A stretch of 64,000 nucleotides of DNA, taken from positions 7,068,001 to 7,132,000 of the forward strand of contig NC_003281.10 in assembly GCF_000002985.6 (NCBI RefSeq), read 5' to 3'. The notes beneath the pieces are model-generated. The model was not told where the DNA came from and did no database searches. It worked only from the letters and a program-made list of their open reading frames with translations. Of this stretch, positions 11,077 to 23,391 are shown one piece after another. Source of the DNA: Caenorhabditis elegans (lineage: Eukaryota; Nematoda; Chromadorea; Rhabditida; Rhabditidae). Made by a program: the position numbers and the translations under genes. Position 1 is the stretch's first letter, and each line of letters opens with the position of its first letter.

Positions 11077-12807
11077 TTATTGATCATCCGTAGAGATTGT
11101 GGATTTTGTGGAAGCTCGGCGAATTCGTTGTGAGACCCGGTTAATCTGTTTGGCGAATAATCCACGCATCTTTTTATCAGCCAAAATGTTTATAACTGGA
11201 TCGATTATCATTGCAATTAGCCTGTAAATAACTGCAATTTTTAGAATTATGTACCTCAAAACTTACCAAACAATTGCAGCGACACTTGCCAAGATTTCCA
11301 CTTCAACAAAGAGAGAACTGTGCAAAAAAGTCTTACAAGGGCCTTTACTCCCTTCTCCCAATGATGATAACTCTCGAAGATTTGCAAGAGCAACAATACA
11401 AACAATAAGAATAGGAATACTTCCAATTGCAAATGTGATCATATTCAATCCAAGTCGTTTCATTGCTGTCATACTATTTGAATTTGATCGTGCTTGAATC
11501 ATTGAAGATTTTCTAACGAGACGATGTAATCTTGCCATCATTGCAATGTAAAGACCAATTACTGTACCATAACATAGAGATAAACCAACAACTATGATTA
11601 TGGCTAATGGTTGTTGGCATTTCTCAAATGAACAGGATATTGGAGCAGATTCTGGGTAGAAAAGAGTTGCTCCCCATAGGCCAATGCATATCTGGAAACG
11701 TTTTTCAACAATTAAAATTATTTACATATTCCTAGGCAACAGAAAGTCGCTGATAAAAGTTTTTTTCAAATCTCAATTACAATTGGAACAGTTTCGCGAT
11801 AATTTTCAAAGTGAAGAAATTCTTAAAATTTGTCTTAAATTACTACAATTTGAAACTGGAAAAACTTACAGATGAAGCTGCCGAAAGCAGCCAAATCAAT
11901 CCAATAATAAGCCAACAATGTGTGAGAGTTAGTTTTGTCATGTACCAAAACTGATGTGCAATTGCTGTGTAGAGAAGGATTGTGAGACCGATGTAGGTAC
12001 CTATAAGGTGCAAGTTATAGTGATTTTAGTTGAATACGAAAGTTTTAGATGCAAACAATTTCAGATGAAACAGATAAAACCTTACCTGTTACTGATAAAA
12101 AGTTGATTCCTCCAATTAGAATGAAAATCATTGCAGATGTATATACAAATCCGTTGGCTTTCCAAACGATAACAACCACGTAGAATAACAAATTAGCCAG
12201 AATAATTGACAGAGATCGACTTATAAGAAACACTTGACGCTTTTTGAAACTGAATATATTTTATATAACACAGACAGTTTCAATTATATAATACCTAGTT
12301 TTCTCCTGCGTAAAACATTTCAATTGTGCAATTAAATATCCAATGTTTAGAAGACACGCTATAACTGAAAAGATAATGGGAAGAATTGCCAGAAAATAAG
12401 TACGGAATTCCTTCGCTCGGTGGACTTCCTAAATTTATATTATTGTAGAAAACCCTTCAAGTTTCAATCTCGCAACTAACCTTGAGCAAGTAGCATGGAT
12501 CGGTTCCATTTTCGATGGGACATTCCGCGTATTTTTCATCTTTGCCGAAGATAAATATACTCGAGCAGTTCTGAAATATTATGAAAGTTTTTGTTTTAAA
12601 ACTAAAAATATGTTTTGCTCAAAAAAGCGGACTTTCTAAACTAGTAGTTTAGAATCTAGAAACTCAAAAAAGTCTCACCAAAAATATGAGCGGCACCGAT
12701 TGACCGCTCATTCTCCCATCTCCAAACAGAAAATGGACTGCGAAATGAAATCTGAAAAAAAAAAACAAATATATCTTGACTTCCACCATCTCTTACAGTT
12801 TTTCCAT
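11077..12807 (-). CDS. Seven-transmembrane receptor, tandem copy 2
   Basis: Eight exons (12807-12797, 12751-12679, 12570-12481, 12428-12295, 12249-12086, 12000-11870, 11691-11267, 11221-11077) are in phase and give 390 residues. The first exon is only 11 nt; it was placed because it supplies an ATG and the correct phase. It matches copy 1 throughout: N-terminal NCSSIF and DPCYLLK, helix block LTLTHCWLIIGLIW, loop SLGEGSKGPCKTF, helix-7 IIDPVIN and tail ADKKMRG. The tail ends in serine/threonine-rich sequence that could be phosphorylated. Exon boundaries coincide with copy 1 except that the intron after SNSNS is absent here. A G-protein-coupled receptor role is inferred from topology only. Confidence 0.78.
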
Positions 12808-15800
12808 TATCAATATTTTAAAATAGAAAATCAAAAAATCAGATGTAAAGAATTGTGGTTGAAAATAACAATGACATAGATGGAAAAAGAGTTGAAAACA
12901 ATTATGAGAGAGTTGGCATTTTGATGCACTGTATACATAAATTTATAAACCTGTTTACGAGACAGATTTCCGTTTTTTATTCATCTCTGACGTGTATTTT
13001 TCAACAGAGAACACGATTTTCAAACATTGGTCTCACAGTACATGCACTTTTTGAGCCATGATTCGGAAAAAATATTTTTAGAGTTGTTCAATCTGGTCAA
13101 TTTTTGCGTTTCAGTTGATTTTTTTTGGTGAACTTGAAACACAAACATTAATTCAATTCAATTGTTAAAGTAGAAATAATTTATTTATATAAAGCCAAAA
13201 ATAAAAAAGAGCTTCGTTGAGGGAAGTTCAAAACAATTGCTTAATTACTCTGAAATTTCCAAAATTTTTTAATGAAAAAAAAAATGTTTCAAACGAGTTT
13301 TCCTAGAAATAATATGTTTCTAGTGAATTAAAAAATTTCGAAAAAAAGTATTGAAAAAGTTTTGCTTTTATTCATATTTTTTATCTTAGATCATGTTCAG
13401 TTGAAACCGACCAAATTATTGTTCAAATTGGAAAATATCGATTATTAATGCCTTTTCGTATAATACAGTTGGAAATAGTTCTCATCAGTTTCAATAACAA
13501 AAAACGAAGGAAAAAGAAGAATGAAACACTATGCGTAATTCAATATTCTTTTTATTGTTACAAATTTACTGATTTCGCAATCGTATACATATTATCATAA
13601 ACGATGAGCCATCGTAATATTTGGAAAACGTTGAACAAATACAAATAATTAACAGTAATATCATCCGTTATGCAAAAAGAAAAGTTTTCAGAAATGCACA
13701 ATTCTTGAGAGTGAAACATTCTGGAAGTGATAAGAATAGGAAATGACGAGAGATAAGAAAGAATTGAGACACCTTTTGAAATATCTGAAAAGTAAATAGA
13801 AATGGTCAAAAAACCGGTGAAGTTTGAGGTATACTTGTCAAGGAAATTATATTTTCGAGCTACAACGACTTTTTTTTGATTTTGCAATAAATCTGTACTT
13901 TTACGAAGTTATTTTATTCTCTAGTTTGCACTTAAAGTCCATCACTTGTAGAATATATAATTATTTCGACAGTTTCAAAAAGCAGTGAGCATGGAGAAGT
14001 TTCCAATGTTCTGGAAATCAGAAAAAATGAAAGATGGACAAAAAATCGAAAAGATAATTGAGAGGTCAGAATAGCACGTTCGGAGCACAAACGCGTTCAT
14101 TGAGAGCTAACGACTTGCTCATTTTGAGATTCCCAAAAATTTGGTGGAAAAAATGTCTCAACCCTTTTGGACAGTTAATTTTATCAAAGATACATGATAT
14201 AGGAAGAATGCAAGGCTTCATAGACTACAACTAACTTCTATTCTACCAAAAAAGAGTACAACATCCAAAATAAGGAAGTACTAAATTAAGGGAACAACAC
14301 AGGAATACAGTTGTTTCAAATACTGAATAATACTTCTTCCGAAAAACAACAAAAAATATTTACAGAACAGGAAGAAAAAATGTTTTGCTAAGATGGGAGG
14401 AAAGGTTGTACAAGTTGAAAACAATTGGATATTATTTATGTTTTCACTAGTGAGTTAATATTGACTATTTTGAAAACATAACAACTAAAGGAACTATTTC
14501 TAAAATTTGAATAACTGTATATGAAAGTGATATAATTGAATAGACCTTTGAACGAATTCAACATAACATATTTTGAATACAAATTCTTATATTTTCATGT
14601 TTCTGCGTCTCTAGATAAATCTAGGTCAGTTACTATCTTGATTTCAATTTTGTGTCACTTTTAAACATATTATAATATTACAAAAAGAATAAATATATTT
14701 AATCGTTATTCAGACAGTAAGCTGATTGTGACCACAAGAGTATGAAAAATGAAAAAAGTTACATTTTTATTATTTACAGAGTAAATAAGGTAAAATGTCA
14801 ATCTGATAAGATGACAAAAAAAGTAGACCGATTAAGCAAAAATGGAGAAGATTTTCTAGAGATATGAAACTTGTGATGTCACTGTTTTGTCGAGTGGAAA
14901 GTTGGGTAAATAAACAGTTTTCGAGATGGAAACTGAAGTTCGTTGAGGCGTTTCCCACGCAAGGCGTTTATAAATTTGCAAGCACATAAAATATTTAGTA
15001 GTATTGGTTCATATATAAAACTGTAAATATTCAGTAAGTTCACTTCAGAGTAGTTTTCATAAAATTTTTAACAGCCAATTATTTTTTGGGGGAACTTTAA
15101 AAGGCGAAGCAATTTAGTATTATTTTTTATATCTGTCAACAGACAATGTAGGAAAACGGATGACACTTCATCAACACGATAATAAAAGCTCAGAAAAAGT
15201 TCAAAGCGAAGAACCAAACCTAGATAAACCCAGTTTGAATCTCAAAGAACTGGGCGCGACTCGTCACCACGAAAACTGACTCCGAATTTATATTATTTGC
15301 CCACAAAAATCATGGCAAATAGTACACTCTCGATTCGTTTTCAACAAACATCAAATCGTTGGCAGTTGCAGCTGAACTTGTTCAATACTTGGCGGGAGTT
15401 CGAATTATTTTGAAAATGTATTGCCTTTAGATGTAAAAATAATAATTGCGGACTAATAACTTCTAATGCCTGATATCTAGCTGTAATCGTACCGTAACCT
15501 ACCGTACTCCACGCCTACATACTGTTCTGCCCAAGCTCCATTATTACATTTCGATTAGCGATTGAACTCGTTAAAAATGTACAACAGCACTAGAGTTTTC
15601 ATATTTTGTAGAGGAATGTCTAGAACCAATAAATTTTTCAAGCAAACTCTTTTTGTATACCGCCTGTACTGTCATGATTCATTAAAGAGGATATCTTTAT
15701 TTATTTCGCATAAAAACGCAATAACAAATACAGTTCTCGTGTAGCGAGTTAACAGGGAAAATAATAACGCAATAAAACTGAAACAAGATGAATAATATGA

Positions 15801-15866
15801 CAAGATTAAGGTATAAATTACGAAAAGGAATATCAAAGCAATTGGAAGAGAGCGAGGATTAGATAC
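12808..15866. other. Gene-poor intergenic region, 3 kb
   Basis: Low-complexity AT-rich sequence between the receptor pair and the KH gene. A 109-codon minus-strand open stretch (13887-13558) has no splice support, domain or codon signature. No RNA gene was recognised. It presumably holds the upstream control sequence of receptor copy 2 and the 3' end of the KH gene. Confidence 0.5.
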
Positions 15867-16993
15867 TTAGAAAAAATCTTGAGCGAGAAGTTCAGTTACT
15901 TTTTTCAGATCCTTAATTTCCTCGTCAACATCGTCATAGATCCCGTTATCCAAAAATGTATCCTCATCATAATTTCGATTTCGAGCACAGTTGTAGTTTC
16001 TTGGCAGAACCGTCTCTTTCATCACAACCTCCACTTCTTTCAGAGCTGTCAGGTCCCGCCCACGAACAGTTACCAAAGATCTTGTCGGATCATCAGGAAT
16101 TGGATCGGAAATTTGGATATTGACGGAAAACTTATCACGGAGGGTTTTAATATGACGACCGCCACGCCCTGAAGTTCATTATTGTTCAAGTGTCATCGAA
16201 TAAAATGTCTTACCGACAAGATATCCGACCATTTGAGTTTCCACTTCGAACTCTGCAGTCTTCCAAGGCTTCTGAACATTGTCAATAATTTCCGCGATTC
16301 TCAATCGGACTAATTTAACGCATTGCTCATCTGTTGCGCGAACCAGTAGATAAGTGATTTTTCGACGCGTGTCCGTGGATTCTTCGCCAAACCAATCCTC
16401 ATTTTGGAACTGTTCCGTCCATTCGGCGTCGGCAGAGCTGAAAATTTTTTTGACTATTTTTTAAGAGCAATGGTTATTTTCATTAATGTTCCTATGTAGC
16501 AAGAAAGGAAGTAATCTTGAAAGAACTTTAAAATATACACTTCATTGCTAGCGACATCCAACTCCTCCGGTGTGTACGATCTTAGAACGCATTCAGTCTG
16601 TAAATCATTAATATTTTAATAATTATTCTGAGCTCTCAATTACCTGAGTTTCATACATGAGCCTCCTCAAAGTCATTCCACGTTTACCGACAACAGCTCC
16701 CACGGCGAATGCCGGGATTCGAATAAAATAATCCTTTGAAGCATCTGAATTTATTAAAACGATTGTTTAAATAATAATATATGCGCAAATAAAACCTGCA
16801 AGTATTCCATCAGCTTCATTTTCCGAATCAGTGTCGTCCAACTGTGGCTTCAATCTCACAAATGCGGATAGTCTTCGATATCTGCAAAATAAAAAATATT
16901 TATATTGGCATTATTTTGATTTTACCTGAGATATTTGATAACAAATGGGCTCGCAATCATTGCCGCGAGCAAACAATTTGTCAACTTTCCCAT
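15867..16993 (-). CDS. Two-KH-domain RNA-binding protein with N-terminal membrane segment
   Basis: Six exons (16993-16926, 16881-16796, 16744-16644, 16597-16539, 16437-16214, 16168-15867) encode 279 residues. The start MGKLTNCLLAAMIASPFVIK is a hydrophobic segment followed by YLRYRRL, a positive cluster typical of a signal anchor (mitochondrial outer membrane or ER). KH1 contains AFAVGAVVGKRGMTLRRLMY with its GKRG loop; KH2 contains VGYLVGRGGRHIKTLRDKF with a GRGG loop. The tail is acidic. The layout (anchor then two KH domains) matches the N-terminal half of TDRKH/PAPI, the mitochondrial piRNA-trimming scaffold, but there is no Tudor domain. KH modules bind single-stranded RNA. I recall that a C. 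elegans piRNA-biogenesis screen hit of the TOFU group has KH domains, but cannot confirm it is this gene. Confidence 0.82.
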
Positions 16994-17389
16994 TTCGCAA
17001 ATGAAATTAGCCAAACAAGTTTTTAGGGAAGAAAACTATTTAATACAAAAACTCGCGTAGTGGAAAATACGCAATACTTCGTCGCAGTGCCTGCGTACCA
17101 ACTGCGCGGGAAAACTTTACGTTTGAATTTCAACCAGTGATTTTGGAGTTTAATAAAGCTTCCAGCGTACTTTGAGTGTTAAAAATAGTAATAACTGTGA
17201 AGGTGAAAAGATTCATAAAATACTAAAGAAACGACGAAAAGAAAACAAATTAGGGGAACGGCGAAACGAGATCGGCACAATTCACGGAAAACGGGTTGAA
17301 AGGGAAAGAGGAAAAATAAAAATTAAGGGTGAATAATTTAGGATAGAAAATTGAAGTAAACTTGAAAAAGTTATATGATGAAAAATGAA
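16994..17389. other. Intergenic: 5' of two-KH gene, 3' of FUBP-like gene
   Basis: About 395 bp between two minus-strand genes. No coding sequence seen; likely 3' UTR of the FUBP-like gene plus promoter of the two-KH gene. Confidence 0.5.
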
Positions 17390-19689
17390 TCACTGGGGAT
17401 AGTACGGCTGCTGCGATTGTGGAACACCAGACACGTCACCGAGAGGTGCAGTGTTGGACTGGTTACGGCGCATCTGACTCTCTACCATTGCAGCTTGTTC
17501 GACAAGACCTATCGATCTGAAATTTAGAAGTTTGTTTTTCCAAATGCTATTTTTCAAGCAATACCGATAATATGCAGCCCACTGCGCTGAATAATCAGGA
17601 GCTCCTGTCGCTGGATTGACAGCTGGTGCGGGATCAGCACTTGCTTGTGGAATGACACTGGCTTGTGGTTGTTGCATAGGATTCTGATACATTTCTGTTG
17701 GAAGACGTTGTTGAACTCCTCCTCCATTTTGTGGAGCCCATTGTTGTTGTTGATGTTGGAACTGTGGTTGCTGCTGCTGTTGAATGAATCCTCCTGTGCT
17801 TTGATATCCTCCGTTTTGAGTTCCGGCACTGAACATCGCCTGCTGTTGTTGATATCCACCACCAGCCCCTTGAAGTGGAGGAACCGGAGTGTTCGGAGAA
17901 ATTTCTCCAACCTTGATTCTAACGAGATGTGAAGCATGATGAATTTGGAGCTGACTTCCTTTAATTTCGAACACTTTTTCGTCCTCGTTCTTCTGCTCCG
18001 CGGCAGGTGCCAAACCGCAAGTGGCTCCAGTTTCACGTTCAATCTGACAACAAACAAAATATTTTATGTGTTGATGTATAAGAGTAATTATAATATACCT
18101 GTTTGATGTTTTCTCCGCCTTTTCCGATGACCAATCCACACTTTCCAGCAGGTACGTGCATATAGAATATTGATTGACCTGGAAGAACAGTTCCAGCTGA
18201 TCCGCGATCTTGTGGTGCCCCATTGTTTTTGATGGCTCGGTTGACAATTTCAGTGATTCTTTCCGTAGCTCTATAGATTTGATCACGCGTTCCCATTATC
18301 ACTGCGATACGATCCTCCGAGTTTGGGTTGGCTAAAAATTACAATTGAGTTTTCAATTTTCAAAGAATCGGGCAACTCACTGTCTGGTTTGAATTGAATT
18401 TTCGTTCCAGTCTCCGCTGCCAGTCGCTTGATCATTTCTCCTCCTTTTCCAATAATCATTCCTGCTGACAGACGAGGAACAATAACCTCGCCTTTTGCTT
18501 GGGCTTCCTGTGCTCCGTAGCCACCACCAAACTGTCCTGAAGGTTGATGAGGTGCTCTTTGAAGCAACGGAGCATTTCCTTGAGTGTTATTCATAATGTT
18601 ATGAACCAATGCTTTTGCAGTTTCAATTGCTGCAGGACTTCCAATCATTCGAAGTGGCTTCGGCTGGCCAGTTGCAGTGGTAGTCTCCTGATAATGCCAA
18701 CATTTCGAATCAGTTTTTATCAACCTCGAATTACCTGAACCACATTACAGTTTCGCAATCCAGACTGCTCCTGAACGATTCGAATTGTTTCTCCTCCTTT
18801 TCCAATTACGAGACCAATTTTATCAGCAGGAATGAGCATTTCTTCGGTAACCTCACCAGGTGCTGCACCAGGCTGAGCTCCAGTTTGGTTACGGTTGATA
18901 ACTTGAGTGATCATTTGTCTGGCAACCGCGACTTGATCTGGTGGTCCTTCAATAGTACAGTTTCGGAATCCATTGACAGATTGATGATCAGGATCCATTT
19001 GAACACGACATCCTGATGTTTGCTGGATGAGACGGATCTCGCTGCCACCCTTTCCAATAACTGAAATTTTAATTATTTGAAGAAACACTTCAGGTGCGAA
19101 ACCTTACCTAGTCCAACTACTTTCTCTGGTACTGGATAAATATCGGTTATTTTATCTGAATCACCCATGTTTAAATCGCCGACTTCTGATGATTTCTTCG
19201 TCGGTATGAGATCTCCTGTAAAATAATGAATTAAGAAAATTTGTCGCCTACAAATACAGCGAAAAGGTATCAAAAATTTTTTCTGTAGTGAACTATCAGT
19301 GATAACCTGTTCTCTCACCCTTCATAGTTTTCCGGAGAGTGTGCAGAGATACATAGTAAAAATACTATTGGAAATTGACAGGCGTAGACAATGAAACAGT
19401 GAAACGGGCAACAAATGCAAATTTTCCATGCGGAAAATTCTCGAGGGCATTTTCAGAGCGCAAGTACTTTTTCTTCTTTCTATCGATGGTTGAAAAATAT
19501 CAAGAATACAAACTCACCATCCAATATTTCCGAATCAAGTGGCCGTTTTAGTGTTCCAATGCCACCATCGGCGCCGATGATCTGAAATATTGAATTCAAG
19601 CCAGTTTCATCGCAAATTTAACAGAGAAAAAATTGAAAAATAAAATAACGATACAAGACCTGAATTGTATTTGAATTGACACCGTTCAT
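17390..19689 (-). CDS. FUBP/KSRP-type protein with four KH domains
   Basis: Eight in-phase exons (19689-19660, 19581-19518, 19215-19108, 19060-18735, 18687-18381, 18331-18099, 18043-17565, 17516-17390) give at least 557 residues. Four KH domains each show the GKGG loop: KVVGLVIGKGGSEIRLIQQ, DKIGLVIGKGGETIRIVQE, GMIIGKGGEMIKRLAAETG and KCGLVIGKGGENIKQ. The C-terminal third is glutamine/proline/glycine-rich and ends with QWAAYYRSIGLVEQ, the tyrosine motif that in FUBP proteins contacts TFIIH. The family binds single-stranded DNA/RNA and regulates transcription, splicing and mRNA decay in the nucleus. The start at 19689 (MNGVNSNTIQ) is a minimum: a serine-rich open exon with a splice acceptor extends upstream to about 19740, so a further 5' exon is likely. 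Confidence 0.9.
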
Positions 19690-19740
19690 TATTGAAGAAT
19701 CAGAAGGAGAGGAGGAAGAAAATATATTTGAGGAACGAGA

Positions 19741-20643
19741 TCTGAAATAGACGGTTAAAAAATTAGTTTTGTAGTCGATGAGATCGAGGATTTGACGATG
19801 TTTTTCTGTGGCGAAATGAATGTTAGGTACTTAAGAAAGTTTTTATTAATTTTTCCAATAAGATAAAACGATAATTTTTCAAATCAGAAAATAAAAGCTA
19901 GCGGCCTACTTTTGTCAAAAACTTAATATCTTGATGCCAAGATAGGCATTATCTCAGCCAATAAAATTATTTAACAGTTACTTTTACAAAAAAAACATAA
20001 CAAAACTTCTAGAATTTCTCATTTTAAATTTAAAGCAACTGAAAGAATTTATGAATAGATAGGTTGGCACGATGCCAGAAAATATCGATCACCTCACGGC
20101 CAGGCGAATTTCTCGGCCACCGCCTGGGGACTCCTCTTGGGCAATTTGAGTATTTATTTTGGAGAAAGAAGGGTAATTTGCACGCCTCGAGCATTAAAAG
20201 TATTCACATATTTCAAGGATAAATCACATAAATCAAATAATTATTTTTTAACTTCGTAATTAATGACTTTACGGCACTACATTTTTAAAATCAAATGAAG
20301 AAATTTGGAACCGGCAGCGATCTCTATGAACGAGATCGTGACGAGACCCATTCGAAAAATTGGCAGTGCCTTTAAACTGAAATGTCAAATTTTCGCGAAA
20401 TTACGATAACAGATTCTGTAAATTCCCGTTTGATCTTATCAACAAAATTATCAAATCAAAATGTTGAGGTTTTTTTGAAATAATGAAAAAAATACAGTAA
20501 TACAATGAAATTCAGGGAACGTGAGCGGAAGCTGAAGTTATCAAAAAACTTATAATATCACAAATTTGTACAGAAATTACATGAACAAACACTTGATAAT
20601 TAATATTCAATATTTAAATGCAATTATTTATTTGTAAAGTAAT
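19741..20643. other. Intergenic between FUBP-like gene and nuclear receptor 1
   Basis: Mostly AT-rich. On the minus strand at about 20150-20095 a short open stretch (QIAQEESPGGGREIRLA) ends at a GTGAG donor and could be a 5' exon of the FUBP-like gene. It overlaps sequence resembling the GTGGCCGAG dispersed repeat, so I do not annotate it as coding. Confidence 0.4.
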
Positions 20644-22660
20644 TTATTCAAATTTATTGATTCCAATTCCAATTTTGTGAGGCATCTTCATCCTGTATAA
20701 TATTGCAAAGTTATTAACTTTTTGATGAGTTTCCTCAATTATTTGATACAAAGAGAGCAATTCTGAATATCTTGATGGTGCATTCTGTTGATTTGTTAAA
20801 CAACAATGATTTATAAGTGCCGCTGAATAATATTGTTGATATTTGTAGAGAAGATTCTTTCCTTCAGTAGAGATATCAGGGTGAACTGAAATATGAAAAT
20901 TTTAATGAAATGCCTCTAGACTATTTTTCAGTTGATCAGAAATGTCTCACAGATCTTAAAATAATGAAACATGGTTCAAGTTATGCATTTGTATTATTAG
21001 TTACTCATAGTCCAGTGGACCTAAGTCCACTAGAATAGCTCAAAACGCGAATGTTTGCTAAATTTTTATGATTCTAAAAGTTTTTGAATCAGAAAAAATC
21101 TGGAAGCGTTCTAGAGAATTATATGATTTAATAAAATCTGGTCCGACTCGATAACTCAGTCAAGAGCGAGTCACGGCAACTCGGTCCAAAACCATTTCTA
21201 ATTAGTAAACTCTCAAAAACCACAACTAATTAGCTTAAAATCATTGTAAATTAGCTTATTTTTGCTAATTAGCAATGATTTTAAGCTAATTAGTTGTGGT
21301 TTTTGAGAGTTTACTAATTAGAAATGGTTTTGGACCGAGTAGCCGTGACTCGCTCTTGACTGAGAACAACTTTTAGGCTTTTTAAAAAAAGCGCTTTTTC
21401 ACAAAAAAAATTTTCCCGGACTAAAATTCCAAACAAAAATTGCACGGAAAATATTTCCGTCACAGCCGAATTTCAACAGAAAATTAACCAACCCGCCGAA
21501 CAAAGAAACAACGCCGATAATAACAAAGACTCGTTTTTTGTAATATCCAATTCGATAAGTTTCCCAATTAGCTGTGATCGTATTTTATTCAAAAAGTGTG
21601 GATTGAATAGTTGGGACGAGTGTTCTGGGAAAATATCCACATTTCCTGGAAAGTGCATATAACTTTTCTTTTCGTTGAACACTCTCATTGAAGTTGAAAA
21701 TATTGCTGATTTGAATCGAACTCCGTGAATAAATTTGCTTTTGTCAGAATAACATGAAAATTGATTCACAAAATCAAACTTTTTGATAAAGTCAATAGTT
21801 GAGAGTTGATTAATAGATGTCCATTCTTCCATTGAAAATACTAAATATGGTGGTTTTTTGATAAAATTGATAGTGGATATAACTGCATTATCAACGGATG
21901 ACTTTTCCTTTGCATAGTAATCCATAAAATATTCGTTACGATTAATATTCAATGATGATAGATTATTGATAAGTCCTGCTAAATCCATACTTGCGATCTT
22001 GATAGTAGTGAATTGTAGATTTACATCCTGACTTAGAACCATTCGTTTAAAAGAACAAAATCTACAATTTGGATGTGCAATATAAGTTTTCGCATCTTGG
22101 TCACTTGAAATACAATGTTTACGATGTTGCATGGAGCATGCATTACAGCATGTAACCTGTAATTATTGGTTTAGCAAAAATTTGGATGCCGTGGACAAGT
22201 GTGTCACCCGCCTGAATAAGTGAACGAGGTAATTAAACCTGCCGCTATGCTCAGGAATCTTATAAACATTGAGGAACACGAGGAATAGGTGTGCTTTTAA
22301 TTCAGAATATATATTTTAAAAAAAACATAGTTAAGTCTCTTTATTTTATTTTTTGTTTTCAGGAAAAGGAAAAAGTGCACCAAAAATTTATTTTTCTGTT
22401 CATCGACTTACTAGGGTAACCGAGTTTTCGAGGAGTTAAAAATTAAATATTGTTTGATACATTTGAGAGGTGATGTGACAATACTCCGACGATTATTTTT
22501 ATGTTTTTTTGTTTTAGACGGTCATCTTTTTTGCGGGCAATATAATTGAATAGTATTTACAACTGTTTCAAGAAAAACTATTACTTACACCATAGATTTT
22601 CAACGTGGCTCTATTTTTTGGAGTTGATATACATAGACGGCATGTGTTAGCAGTCTCCAT
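20644..22660 (-). CDS. Divergent nuclear hormone receptor 1, zinc finger II lacking a cysteine
   Basis: Three exons (22660-22589, 22156-21493, 20885-20644) give 325 residues. Zinc finger I is present (CRLC and CNAC), but the recognition helix reads CNACSMQHRKH and lacks the usual FFRR. Finger II shows one N-terminal cysteine, then HPNCRFCSFKR; its second zinc cysteine is missing. The ligand-binding half carries STIDFIKKFDFVNQF and FHPDIST-like blocks shared with the other receptors in this window. It belongs to the expanded nematode HNF4-derived family; DNA binding is doubtful. The last intron (20886-21492) contains a 210-bp palindrome. From memory, nhr-9 maps to this neighbourhood and may be this gene, but I cannot tell it from its neighbours, so no symbol is given. 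Confidence 0.8.
21155..21364. repeat. Near-perfect 210-bp palindrome (foldback element)
   Basis: The left arm from 21155 (CTCAGTCAAGAGCGAGTCAC...) is the reverse complement of the right arm ending at 21364 over about 92 bp with one mismatch, around a spacer of about 26 bp. No obvious target duplication flanks it. It lies in the last intron of nuclear receptor 1 and would fold into a long hairpin if transcribed. Confidence 0.93.
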
Positions 22661-23391
22661 TCAAATATAATTTTGTTGGTTAGAGTGAACAGAAAAAATA
22701 TGTAAATGAGATATCAGAGAGAAGTAGACAAATGTGCGTGTATTACTCAGAATCGTCTAATCTCTTTTTCGAAAGCTCAAAAGAATCACGTAGCTAGATA
22801 AGCAGGTGATGAGAGATATTCTAATTGGAGGTTGTGCATTTGTTTGATCAAGAACTTTAGATTTAATTCTCAAATATGGGAGAGTGGAATTACGACAAGA
22901 AATGCCCTTTTTCACATTTCAGATAAAAAACTGGGGGAGTTGATTGGGGAGAAATACGCAGATAAAATAATTCTCATTGGTTCTTGACATTATTTGAACT
23001 AATAAGAACAGTTGCACTTTTTTCTTTTGTCTTTCAATAAAAATGAGAAAATGTGACAGAAACTAGTTCAGTTCCAGAAGTACGAATAATCTAATTGTAT
23101 CTTTACCGGAACGTCTCCTAAAAACCTGGCAGCCACATTTATAAGACATCTGACGTCATAAACCCATTCGGCTTATTCTTTACAGAAAAAATTGACTTCT
23201 TTGACATTTTGACTAAACGCGGTTGAAATTGGGAACATCCAGGAAAAATATTGAGAATGACCGGTAATTTTTGACGTAACCTCTTGTCATACACCACGTC
23301 ACCAATGTGGAAGAGTTGGAAATTTAAACAATCCTCCGATCAATACAACAATTGGGAAAAGTTTTTGAACTTTATTCAAACTTCTTCTAAA
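22661..23391. other. Shared upstream region of nuclear receptor 1 and BTB-like gene
   Basis: About 730 bp between divergent starts. No coding sequence or RNA gene recognised; it presumably contains both promoters. Confidence 0.5.

Noticed and set aside
13558-13887. 109-codon minus-strand open frame in the 12.8-15.9 kb gap
   Set aside because: No splice partners, domain or coding signature; hydrophobic and AT-driven composition as expected by chance.
20095-20150. Possible far-upstream exon of the FUBP-like gene
   Set aside because: The good donor site is offset by overlap with a dispersed repeat motif and by the lack of an ATG or acceptor.
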